Source: JASHVB01 sp049522565 (GTDB lineage Bacteria > Pseudomonadota > Alphaproteobacteria > Acetobacterales > Acetobacteraceae). From it: 15,360 nucleotides of DNA. Below the pieces are notes generated by a model. It saw only the letters and a program-made list of their open reading frames with translations. It did not search any database and was not told where the DNA came from. Position 1 is the first letter of the stretch. Each line of letters begins with the position of its first letter. The stretch covers positions 1 through 15,360 of the forward strand of contig JBEKNT010000136.1 of assembly GCA_049522565.1 (NCBI GenBank), in the 5' to 3' direction. This document shows, one piece after another, positions 6,125-13,463 of the stretch. A program made the position numbers and the translations under genes.

Positions 6125-7909
6125 ATGACCGACGACATATTCTCAACTGTTCGAAACTACGTATTACACGCCTTGCGTGAAAGATGTTCCGATTTGCCTG
6201 ATGATGTCGCACGAAAGATTGAGGTTGGTCCTGCGCGCGATCCAAAGCACGGTGACGCATCGACAAATGCGGCTTTTGTCGTAGCGTCACTATTCGGTGA
6301 GAAACCACAGTCGATCTCTGCTTTTCTGTCGGTCAACTTGAGCAAAATTCCAGGCTATTCTGCGGAGGCGGCAGGTGGCTTCACAAATATCCGGCTGCCC
6401 TCAGACCTTCTACGCAAGGAGCTGCGGTCTATCCTGCGCACCGGCGAAGCCTATGGCGACAGCCGCACCGGCGCCGGCACGCGCATCAACGTCGAGTATG
6501 TCTCGGCCAATCCCACCGGCCCGCTGCATATCGGTCACTGCCGCGGCGCCGTGGTCGGCGATGCGCTCGCCAACCTGCTGGCGAAGACCGGCCACGCCGT
6601 CACCAAGGAGTATTACATCAACGACGCCGGCACGCAGGTCACCGCGCTCGCCTGGGCGGCCTATTGGCGGTACCTGCAAGCGATCGGCACGCCGCTGTCG
6701 GAAGAGGACTTCTCCAACGAAGTCCCCGGCGGCCTGCAATACCGCGGCGAATACCTGATCCCCATCGGAGCGCAGCTCGCGGCAATTCACGCCGCGGCGC
6801 TCGCGCTCCCCGACCTCGGCATCGCCGCACCGGAAGTCTGGTTCGACATCGTGCGCGACTTCACGGTTGACGCGATGTTGCAAGCGATCCGCACGGACCT
6901 GACCGCCCTCGGCGTCGCGCAGGACGTGTTCAGTTCCGAACGCGCGCTGGTGGCCAGCGGTGCCGCCGATGCGGTGATCGACCGGCTGGCGCTGCAAGGC
7001 CTGATCTACGAGGGCGTGCTGGAGCCGCCCAAGGGCAAGACACCGGAAGATTGGGAACCCCGCCCGCAAACCCTGTTCCGGGCCACGCGGTTCGGCGACG
7101 ACGTCGATCGCCCGCTGCGCAAATCCGACGGCAGCAACACGTATTTCGCCAACGACATCGCCTACCACGCCGACAAGGTGGATCGTGGCTTCGACGTGCT
7201 GATCGACGTGCTCGGCGCCGACCATGGCGGCTATACCAAGCGCATGAATGCCGCGGTGCAGGCGCTGTCGCCGAACGGCGCCGCCCGCTTCGAGGCCGTG
7301 CTGTGCCAGATCGTGCACGTGATGCGTGGCGGCCAGCCGGTGCGCATGTCCAAGCGCGCCGGCAGCTACGTCACCCTGCGCGATTTGCTCGACGAGGTCG
7401 GCAAGGACGCTGTGCGCTTCACCATGCTGACCCGCAAGGCGGACGCGCAGATGGAGTTCGACCTCGACCAGGCGCTGGCGCAAACCCGCGACAACCCGGT
7501 GTTCTACGTGCAGTACGCGCATGCCCGCTGCCGCTCGGTGCTGCGCGCCGCGGCAGAACTGTTCCCGCCGGCCGAGGTGACCGACGCCGCGCTCGCCGAC
7601 GTGACGCTGGACAGCCTGGCGGCACCCGAGGAGTTGGCGCTGATCCGCCGCCTGGCAACCTGGCCGCGCACGGTGGAGGCCGCCGCACTGGCCCGCGAAC
7701 CGCACCGGATTGCGTTTTTTCTCTATGACTTGGCGGCCGACTTTCATATGCTATGGAACCGAGGCAAGGACGCGGCCACGCTGCGCTTCCTGCAACCGGA
7801 CCGGCCGGCGGAGACGCTGGCCCGGCTGGCGCTGGTTGCGGCGACGGCGGTGGTGATCCGGTCCGGCCTCGCCGTGATGGGCGTCCAGCCCGTCGAGGAA
7901 ATGCGTTAG
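6125..7909 (+). CDS. argS: Arginyl-tRNA synthetase
   Basis: This class I synthetase charges tRNA-Arg with arginine. The 594 residues contain the N-terminal additional domain (about 1-95), the catalytic Rossmann fold with VSANPTGPLHIGHCRG (126-141, HIGH at 135-138), the MSKR loop (408-411) and the C-terminal helical anticodon-binding domain. The longer frame from 5939 is rejected because ATG 6125 opens the usual N-terminus. By hand count G+C is about 51% over 6121-6420 and about 73% in 6421-6480, so the first 99 codons look foreign to the rest, and the step falls close to a domain border. This suggests the N-terminal domain was replaced by recombination together with the upstream toxin-antitoxin segment. 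The enzyme should still be functional, as no key motif is missing. The SPOR-domain gene follows after 35 bases and is probably co-transcribed. Confidence 0.97.
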   Translation: MTDDIFSTVRNYVLHALRERCSDLPDDVARKIEVGPARDPKHGDASTNAAFVVASLFGEKPQSISAFLSVNLSKIPGYSAEAAGGFTNIRLPSDLLRKELRSILRTGEAYGDSRTGAGTRINVEYVSANPTGPLHIGHCRGAVVGDALANLLAKTGHAVTKEYYINDAGTQVTALAWAAYWRYLQAIGTPLSEEDFSNEVPGGLQYRGEYLIPIGAQLAAIHAAALALPDLGIAAPEVWFDIVRDFTVDAMLQAIRTDLTALGVAQDVFSSERALVASGAADAVIDRLALQGLIYEGVLEPPKGKTPEDWEPRPQTLFRATRFGDDVDRPLRKSDGSNTYFANDIAYHADKVDRGFDVLIDVLGADHGGYTKRMNAAVQALSPNGAARFEAVLCQIVHVMRGGQPVRMSKRAGSYVTLRDLLDEVGKDAVRFTMLTRKADAQMEFDLDQALAQTRDNPVFYVQYAHARCRSVLRAAAELFPPAEVTDAALADVTLDSLAAPEELALIRRLATWPRTVEAAALAREPHRIAFFLYDLAADFHMLWNRGKDAATLRFLQPDRPAETLARLALVAATAVVIRSGLAVMGVQPVEEMR

Positions 7910-7944
7910 GCGCCGCGGCGTGGCGCCAACCGGAAAGGTGCGCC

Positions 7945-8817
7945 GTGTCAGACGACATCAGTATCCCCAGCCCCACCTATCGCGTGCCGCGCCACTCCAG
8001 CGGCATGGATCCGGCAACGCGCAAGCTGGCGCTGATCGCCGCCGGCATCGGCGGCATCCTGCTGGTGGTGGCTGGCGGCTGGACCATGCTCGGCCATCGC
8101 AGCCACGGTGTGCCGGTGGTGCAGGCGGACAGCGGTCCGCTGCGGGTGAAGCCGACGAACCCGGGCGGGTTGCAGATCGCCGGTGCCGGCAACGAGATCT
8201 TTTCAGGCGGCAGCGACACCGACGTGGAGAAGCTCGCGCCGCCGCCGGAGACGCCGGACCCGCAGGGGCTGCGCGCCGCGCCGCCGCCCCAACCGGCCGC
8301 TGTGGCCGCGGCCCCGGCGACGGCCCCGATCGCCGCGTCCCAGGCAATGGCCCCGCTCGCTGCGACCAAGCCGCCGGCCGCCATCGGCGCCACACGGATG
8401 CCGGTGCCCGCCGCCGCACCGATTGCCGCCGCCGCGCGGCCGATGGTTGCGGCGGTTGCGCCGCCAGCAATTGCCACTGCCGCGCCGCCATCGGCTTCTA
8501 CCGCCGCGCCACCGGCCAAGCCGGCCGAAAAGCCGGCGGCGGCCGGTGCGGCCGAGCATGGCGCGGGCGGCAAGGGCGCGCTGGTGCAACTCGCGGCGCT
8601 GTCGTCCGAGCCAGCGGCGAGGGCTGAATGGGAGCGGATGGTCAAGCGCTGGCCGGAGCTGTTCGGCGGCCATCAACCGGCATTCAGCAAGATCGAGCAT
8701 GGCGGCCAGGTGTTCTGGCGCGTGCGCACTGGCGGCTTCGATGGTGCCGCCCAGGCGACCATGTTCTGCGAACGCCTGCGTGCCAAGGGCGGCGGGTGCT
8801 CGGTGGCGGATTTCTAG
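7945..8817 (+). CDS. SPOR-domain protein anchored in the inner membrane
   Basis: SPOR domains bind glycan strands that lack stem peptides, which concentrates them at division sites. This 290-residue protein has a short cytoplasmic N-terminus, one membrane segment LALIAAGIGGILLVVAGGWTML (about 28-49), a long Ala/Pro-rich periplasmic linker (about 90-205) and a C-terminal SPOR domain (about 212-290) containing GALVQLAALSS and FWRVRTGGFD. The GTG at 7945 is chosen because GGAAAGGTG precedes it and it yields the expected N-terminus; the longer frame from 7753 overlaps argS. This family member follows argS in many alphaproteobacteria, where nagZ and scpAB usually come next. Here they are absent and a chemoreceptor gene follows. 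The exact division or cell-wall role is inferred from the family. Confidence 0.9.
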   Translation: MSDDISIPSPTYRVPRHSSGMDPATRKLALIAAGIGGILLVVAGGWTMLGHRSHGVPVVQADSGPLRVKPTNPGGLQIAGAGNEIFSGGSDTDVEKLAPPPETPDPQGLRAAPPPQPAAVAAAPATAPIAASQAMAPLAATKPPAAIGATRMPVPAAAPIAAAARPMVAAVAPPAIATAAPPSASTAAPPAKPAEKPAAAGAAEHGAGGKGALVQLAALSSEPAARAEWERMVKRWPELFGGHQPAFSKIEHGGQVFWRVRTGGFDGAAQATMFCERLRAKGGGCSVADF

Positions 8818-8891
8818 GGCTCGAACGCCGGAGAAGTTCCACCCTGACGCGGCCCGCGAACGCGCACACGCGTCGGCCCGGCCCTTTCGGT

Positions 8892-8968
8892 GTCATTGCG
8901 AGCGAAGCGAAGCAATCTCCCGCGCGCGGCGGTCTCGGGTGAGAGCGTGTCGCTTCGCTGGCAATGAC
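8892..8968. repeat. Palindromic repeat, left of the chemoreceptor gene
   Basis: The arms gtcattgcgagcgaagcg (8892-8909) and cgcttcgctggcaatgac (8951-8968) are complementary at 17 of 18 positions. The same type of element lies at 11183-11280, just beyond the other end of the chemoreceptor gene. It sits in the 314-base gap 8818-9131, in which I see nothing else beyond the ribosome site of the next gene. It could fold as a hairpin in the SPOR transcript and act as a terminator. Confidence 0.85.
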
Positions 8969-9131
8969 GACGTTGGCCGAGGGACGAACCGTCAGGATCA
9001 TCACACTGGACAGGGGCGCGTGCGCTGAGCCGACGGTTCGGCAGGGCGACGCCGTAGCGATTTCTTAACCCAGCGGTTCGATGCTGGCTGGCCGTGGGCG
9101 CCTCGCCCGGCCTGAGCCGCCAGGAGGTCCG

Positions 9132-11138
9132 ATGTCGTCCCTGTTCGGCCGTATGACCATCCGCAACAAGGTGATCCTCGCGTTCGCCGCGGTGCTTTGC
9201 TGCGCCGCTGGCCTCGGGCTGTTCGCGGCGCAACGGCTGGATGCCGTCAACCGGGCCGCGGCGGTCGTGGGCAATACGCATCTCGCGCGTACCCGCCTGC
9301 TGGGTCAGCTCGCCTACCACACGATGCGTTTCCGCCAATTGGAGGCGACCGCGGCGCTTGCGCCGGATGCGGCGGCGAGGGCGCAGGAAACCGCCACCAT
9401 GGCCAAGGTCCGCACCCAGGCAGAGCAGGTTCGCCGCGACTACGAAGCGCTCACCGGCGACGGTGAGGAAAAACGCCAAGCCGACGAGGCCGCACTGCTC
9501 TGGCAGGCCTATCTCCTGATGCACGAAAAGTTCGCTGCTCTCGCGCAAGGCGGCGACGTTGCAGCGCTGGCGGCGCTGTATCGCGGCGAGATGCGGACAA
9601 ACTTCAACAAGTTCCAGGACGGGTTGCTTGCCCTGATCGACCTGAACGACGCCCAGGCGAAGCAGGCCGTCGAGGGCGCCGCCGCATTGGGCTGGTCCGC
9701 GCATATCTGGATCCTCGGCATCCTGGCGATCGCTGCCTTGCTTTGCCTCGGCATCGGCGCGTCGATGATACGCGGCATCTGCCGGCCGATCCGTGCCATG
9801 ACCGACGCCATGCGGAAGCTGGCGGACAAGGATATGGGCGTGGCGATCCCCGGGATTGGCCGCCGCGACGAAATCGGCGCGATGGCCGGTGCGGTGCAGG
9901 TTTTCAAGGAGAGCATGATCAAGGCGGACGCCCTCGAGGCCGCACAGACCGCGGCGCGCGCCGCACGGGAACGCCGTCAGGCGGCACTGGAACAGTACAC
10001 CCAGGATTTCGGTACATCGGTCGCCGGGGTCATGACATCCCTGGCCGAAGCATCGGCGAAAATGCGCGGCGCCGCGGAAGCGATGGCGGCCGCGGTGGCC
10101 GCGGTGCGTACCGAGGCGCACGCGACCTCGGAAGGCGCCGCCAAGTCGTCACGGGATCTGACGGCAGTGGCCGCCGCGGTCGAGGAACTCACCTCCAGCG
10201 TCAACGAGATCACCCGCCAGGTCGCTGCCTCGGCCGACGTGGCACGGCAGGCGGTGCAGCGCGCCGAGGCCAGCCAGGGCACCATGCGGAGCCTGTCCGA
10301 GGCCACCGCGCGGATCGGCGACGTGGTGCACCTGATCAGCAACATCGCCGGACAGACCAACCTGCTGGCGCTGAATGCGACGATCGAGGCGGCGCGGGCC
10401 GGCGAGGCGGGCAAGGGATTCGCCGTGGTCGCCGGCGAGGTGAAGACGCTCGCCGCGCAGACCGGCAAGGCGACGGCGGAAATCGGCAGCCAGATCGAAA
10501 CGGTGCGCACCGCCACGGCCGAGGCCGTTGCGGCCATGACCGAGATCGGCTCCATCATCGGCAAGATGGACGAGGTGTCCGCCGCGATCGCCGCTGCGGT
10601 GGAGCAGCAGAGCGTGACGACGCGGGAAATTGCCGGCAGCGTGCAGGCGGTTTCCGGCGCCACGGCTGCCAGTGCCGGCGCCATGGAGCACGTCGTCGGG
10701 GTTGCCGACAGCGCCGGCGATGCCAGCCGCGACGTGCTGGCGGCGTCCGGCGAAATCGGCCGCGAGGCGGAGACGCTGCGGGTCGAGGTCGATCAGTTCC
10801 TGACCGCTGTGCGCGACGACAGCGACAGTGCCGAACGGCGCCGCTACGAACGGATCGACGGCAAAGGCGCCGTGGCGAGGCTGCAGGCAGCCGGGCGAAC
10901 GACGGAGGTGGGCGTGCGCAACATATCGCGCGGGGGCGCGTTGCTGGACTGCGACTGGTCGCTGGCAGCGGGGACGCCGTTCGAGATCGAGTTGCGGGGT
11001 GCCGGGGGCAGCGTGACCGGACGGGTGGTGCGTTGCGACAAGGGTGGCCTCGCCGTGGTGTTCAATTCGGATCCCGCTACGGTGGCGCGGATCGACCGCG
11101 TGCTCGACTCGCTGGCGCCGCGGCGCGCCGCGGCCTGA
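9132..11138 (+). CDS. Methyl-accepting chemotaxis protein with C-terminal PilZ domain
   Basis: This 668-residue membrane receptor should signal to a CheA/CheW array. Its order is TM1 (about 14-33), a periplasmic region of about 155 residues likely to be a four-helix bundle, TM2 (about 192-213), a HAMP domain (about 214-266), and the signalling coiled coil with its hairpin tip around NLLALNATIEAARAGEAGKG (410-429). A PilZ domain follows (about 567-664). The c-di-GMP motif is complete: Arg570-x3-Arg574 in RRRYER, and Asn597-x-Ser599-x2-Gly602 in NISRGG. The receptor therefore probably couples its output to c-di-GMP level, linking chemotaxis with the motile-sessile switch. ATG 9132 is chosen over 9081 because AGGAGG stands directly before it. 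No other chemotaxis gene is in the window. No C-terminal CheR tether is seen. The ligand is unknown. Confidence 0.95.
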   Translation: MSSLFGRMTIRNKVILAFAAVLCCAAGLGLFAAQRLDAVNRAAAVVGNTHLARTRLLGQLAYHTMRFRQLEATAALAPDAAARAQETATMAKVRTQAEQVRRDYEALTGDGEEKRQADEAALLWQAYLLMHEKFAALAQGGDVAALAALYRGEMRTNFNKFQDGLLALIDLNDAQAKQAVEGAAALGWSAHIWILGILAIAALLCLGIGASMIRGICRPIRAMTDAMRKLADKDMGVAIPGIGRRDEIGAMAGAVQVFKESMIKADALEAAQTAARAARERRQAALEQYTQDFGTSVAGVMTSLAEASAKMRGAAEAMAAAVAAVRTEAHATSEGAAKSSRDLTAVAAAVEELTSSVNEITRQVAASADVARQAVQRAEASQGTMRSLSEATARIGDVVHLISNIAGQTNLLALNATIEAARAGEAGKGFAVVAGEVKTLAAQTGKATAEIGSQIETVRTATAEAVAAMTEIGSIIGKMDEVSAAIAAAVEQQSVTTREIAGSVQAVSGATAASAGAMEHVVGVADSAGDASRDVLAASGEIGREAETLRVEVDQFLTAVRDDSDSAERRRYERIDGKGAVARLQAAGRTTEVGVRNISRGGALLDCDWSLAAGTPFEIELRGAGGSVTGRVVRCDKGGLAVVFNSDPATVARIDRVLDSLAPRRAAA

Positions 11139-11182
11139 CGCCAGAGCATTTCCACCGCGACTGGAAACGTCGAGGCCCCCCC

Positions 11183-11280
11183 GTCATTGCGAGGCGCGAA
11201 GCGACGAAGCAATCCCCCGCCTGGGGAGCCGCCGTTGGTCAGGCGGGTGATTGCTTCGTCGCTAGGTTGCTCGCAATGAC
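11183..11280. repeat. Palindromic repeat, right of the chemoreceptor gene
   Basis: The left arm begins gtcattgcgaggcgcgaagc (11183-11214) and the right arm ends gctcgcaatgac (11249-11280). The 32-base arms are complementary at about 27 positions. This is the second copy of the family at 8892-8968. It starts 45 bases beyond the chemoreceptor stop codon, so it may end that transcript. The gap 11139-11622 also holds the element at 11321-11501 and an 8-bp stem at 11522-11545, but no gene. Confidence 0.85.
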
Positions 11281-11320
11281 AATAGGATGCGCGGCGTTTC
11301 CAGCCAGGCTGAAAGCGCGC

Positions 11321-11501
11321 TAATACCAACCGCCCTGAAGATTGACGTACGGCAGAGACCGCCCCAACCGTCGTGGCCGGGCCTGACCTGGCCATCTAGC
11401 GCGGCACCGCGGCTGCATAGATGGCCGGGTCAAGCCGGCCATGACGGGGGGAGCGCCGCTGCGAACCAATCGAGAGTCAGCCATCAGGGCGGTCGGTATA
11501 A
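11321..11501. mobile_element. MITE-like element with terminal inverted repeats
   Basis: The ends taccaaccgccctga (11324-11338) and tcagggcggtcggta (11484-11498) are complementary at 14 of 15 positions. A direct TAA stands on each outer side (11321-11323 and 11499-11501), as expected of a short target duplication. The 175-bp interior has no coding potential and contains a second, nested inverted repeat: arms at 11369-11397 and 11419-11446, built on gtcaagccggccatgac. Such a structure fits a non-autonomous element moved by a transposase encoded elsewhere. A three-base duplication alone could be chance. Confidence 0.65.
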
Positions 11502-11521
11502 TTGGCGGGAGTCGCGCTTCC

Positions 11522-11545
11522 CGGCCGGTTGTACGATACCGGCCG
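11522..11545. other. Stem-loop downstream of the ABC transporter operon
   Basis: The stem cggccggt (11522-11529) pairs with accggccg (11538-11545) around an 8-base loop. A run of six A lies at 11548-11553 on the plus strand, so on the minus strand the T run precedes the stem rather than following it. It may shape the 3' end of the ABC operon mRNA, but it is not a classical terminator. Confidence 0.35.
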
Positions 11546-11622
11546 CCAAAAAAGCCGGCCGCTCGGGCTGTCACATACCGTGGGTGCCGCACCTGCGGGT
11601 GACCGATCGGCCGGGCCGTCCA

Positions 11623-12477
11623 CTAGCCTTTCACGGCGCCGAAGGACAGGCCGCGCGCGAGGTAGCGCTGGAAGAAGAACGACAGCACCACCGGCGGACC
11701 GATCGCGATCAGCGTGTTCACCGCGGCCAGGTTGAAATCGATGTCGCGCGTGCCACGCGAAGCCAGGATGAAGGATGCGAGGGTCTGTGCGTGGCGAGAG
11801 GTGAAGGCCGATGCGAACAGGGCCTCGTTCCAGCCGAACGCGAACACGTTGATCGCGGTGACGATGATGCCGTCGATCGACAGTGGCAGGGCGATCAGCA
11901 GAAAGATCTGCCAGGCGGTGGCGCCTTCGACCTTGGCGGCTTCCTCGACCTCTTTGCTCACGTCGCGAAACACGTCGCGCATGATGACGACGGCGAAAGC
12001 GAGGCTGAAGGTCGAATAGGAGATGATGAGACCGGTCCAGGTATCGATCAGCCCGAAATAGACCATCATCAAGTAGAACGGTACCAGCACGATCGCCGGC
12101 GGCAGAACGCGCTGGGACAGGAACCACAGCGTGATGTCGCGCGATGCCATCGGAAATTCGAAGCGTGCCAGGCTGTAGGCGGCGGGGACGCCGATCACCA
12201 GCACCAGGATCGTGGCGCCGCCGCTGACCACGACGCTCGACAGCAGGGCGTGCAACACGCCGCTGTCGGTCAGCACCTGACGCCAGGAATCCAGCGTCGG
12301 CTGGAATTGCAGGAACGGAATGATCGCGCCGGAGCGGAAGGTCTCCTCCAGGCTCTTGATCGAATTCAGGATGGCCCAGAGAAACGGCACCAGCACCCAG
12401 GCGGATGCCAGCAGCATGACCAGGTAGATCATGACCCGGGACCGGGGACGCGCACGCAGCCACAACACGTTTTGCAT
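11623..12477 (-). CDS. ABC transporter permease, MalG type (carbohydrate importer)
   Basis: This is one of two inner-membrane subunits of a type I ABC importer. The 284-residue protein has about six membrane segments and the EAA loop EEAAKVEGATAWQIFLLIAL (178-197), which contacts the ATPase. Features such as NSIKSLEETF, the PAAYSLARFEFP stretch and the C-terminal FFFQRYLARGLSFGAVKG are typical of the MalG/CUT1 group, which imports sugars, sugar alcohols and related compounds. The ATG at 12477 has GGAG about 7 bases upstream. It lies 13 bases after the stop of the MalF-type gene, so the two are in one operon. It is the last gene before the repeat-rich gap, and no ATPase gene follows. The substrate cannot be read from the permease. 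Confidence 0.93.
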   Translation of the reverse strand: MQNVLWLRARPRSRVMIYLVMLLASAWVLVPFLWAILNSIKSLEETFRSGAIIPFLQFQPTLDSWRQVLTDSGVLHALLSSVVVSGGATILVLVIGVPAAYSLARFEFPMASRDITLWFLSQRVLPPAIVLVPFYLMMVYFGLIDTWTGLIISYSTFSLAFAVVIMRDVFRDVSKEVEEAAKVEGATAWQIFLLIALPLSIDGIIVTAINVFAFGWNEALFASAFTSRHAQTLASFILASRGTRDIDFNLAAVNTLIAIGPPVVLSFFFQRYLARGLSFGAVKG

Positions 12478-12490
12478 GGCCGGCTCCGCC

Positions 12491-13429
12491 TCAGGCGATC
12501 CGCCGCCGCATCTGGCGGAAGAAGATGGTGATGAGAACGGAGATCATCGCCAGCACCACGATGCCCATCGCCGAGCCGTGGCCGAAGTCGAAGAACTGGA
12601 TCGTCGTCAGGTAGTCATAGATGCTGAAGAGCTGCGTGCTGGTGCCGGGGCCGCCGCTGGTCAGGGCGAAGGGCAGGCCGAACGCCTTGAAGCCCTCGAT
12701 CAGCCGCAGCAATATGGCGACGCTCATCACCGGCCAGGCGAGCGGAATGCCGATATGGCGCATCGCCTGCCAGTGGGTCTCGCAGTCGAGCACCGCGGCG
12801 TCGTAGATTTCCTGCGGCACCGAGGAAAGCGCCGCCAGCGCCAGCAGGAACACGAATGGCGTCCAGCGCCACACTTCCAGGATCATTGCCGCGATCAGGC
12901 CCCAGGTGGCGGTGGACAGCCACGGGACGGAGATCCCCACCTGATCCAGCAGCCAGGTCACCAGACCGCCTTGCGAACTGAACAAGGTAATGCCGAGATA
13001 GCCGATCGCCACCTCCATGGTGAACAGCGGCGAGGTGATCAGCGCGCGAAACAGTTTGGTGCCCGGTGCGCCAAGATTGACCACCCAGGCGAGCAGAAAA
13101 CCGAGTACCACTTCCAGCGGCACGGTGATGGCGACGTAGATGATGGTGATGATGACGCTGTGCCAGAACTCGGCCGATTGCACGACGCTGGCGTAGTTGT
13201 CGAAGCCGACATAGCCGGTGACGCCGCGTCCCAGCACATAGTTGGCGAAGCTGAAGCGAACGACCTCCGCCAGAGGGTAAAAGGTCAGCCCGACGATCCA
13301 CAGAATCGCCGGCCCGAGCATCAGGTATTTGAACGCGCGTTCGTCGTCGAACCGGCGGCGTCTGCTGCGCCGCGCCGGTAGCGCCAACGTCGCATCCCGT
13401 CGCCGGCTCGGGGCCGCCATGCCGGTCAT
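12491..13429 (-). CDS. ABC transporter permease, MalF type (carbohydrate importer)
   Basis: The partner permease has 312 residues with about six membrane segments beginning at FKYLMLGPAILWIVGLTFYP (about 33-52). Its ATPase-contact loop reads IYDAAVLDCETHWQAMRHIG (208-227), with Asp in place of the usual first Glu. The segment GYVGFDNYASVV (72-83) and SGGPGTSTQLFSIYDYLTT are characteristic of CUT1 permeases. The residues before 33 are strongly basic. Two candidate ATG starts, 13429 and 13420, lie close together, neither with a strong ribosome site; the first is used here. The frame continues upstream to 13777, but that part overlaps the binding-protein gene and is rejected. The gap to the binding protein is 34 bases, which suggests one transcript. 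Confidence 0.92.
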   Translation of the reverse strand: MTGMAAPSRRRDATLALPARRSRRRRFDDERAFKYLMLGPAILWIVGLTFYPLAEVVRFSFANYVLGRGVTGYVGFDNYASVVQSAEFWHSVIITIIYVAITVPLEVVLGFLLAWVVNLGAPGTKLFRALITSPLFTMEVAIGYLGITLFSSQGGLVTWLLDQVGISVPWLSTATWGLIAAMILEVWRWTPFVFLLALAALSSVPQEIYDAAVLDCETHWQAMRHIGIPLAWPVMSVAILLRLIEGFKAFGLPFALTSGGPGTSTQLFSIYDYLTTIQFFDFGHGSAMGIVVLAMISVLITIFFRQMRRRIA

Positions 13430-13463
13430 GCGCCGGATGACCGGACCGATATTGTCGCGCCCG

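Noticed and set aside
6410..7747. Minus-strand open frame of 445 codons
   Set aside because: It is antisense to argS and has low-complexity composition.
8230..8560. Pro/Ala-rich codon repetition in the SPOR protein, considered as a DNA repeat
   Set aside because: The repetition is at amino-acid level with varied codons, as expected of a periplasmic linker.
8814..10121. Minus-strand open frame of 435 codons
   Set aside because: It spans a palindromic repeat and the antisense of the chemoreceptor gene, with no domain or ribosome site.
9743..11323. Plus-strand open frame of 526 codons
   Set aside because: It is the chemoreceptor gene read one frame off, giving an Arg/Gly-rich product that runs into the repeat.
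11287..12531. Plus-strand open frame of 414 codons
   Set aside because: It crosses the MITE-like element and is antisense to the MalG-type permease.
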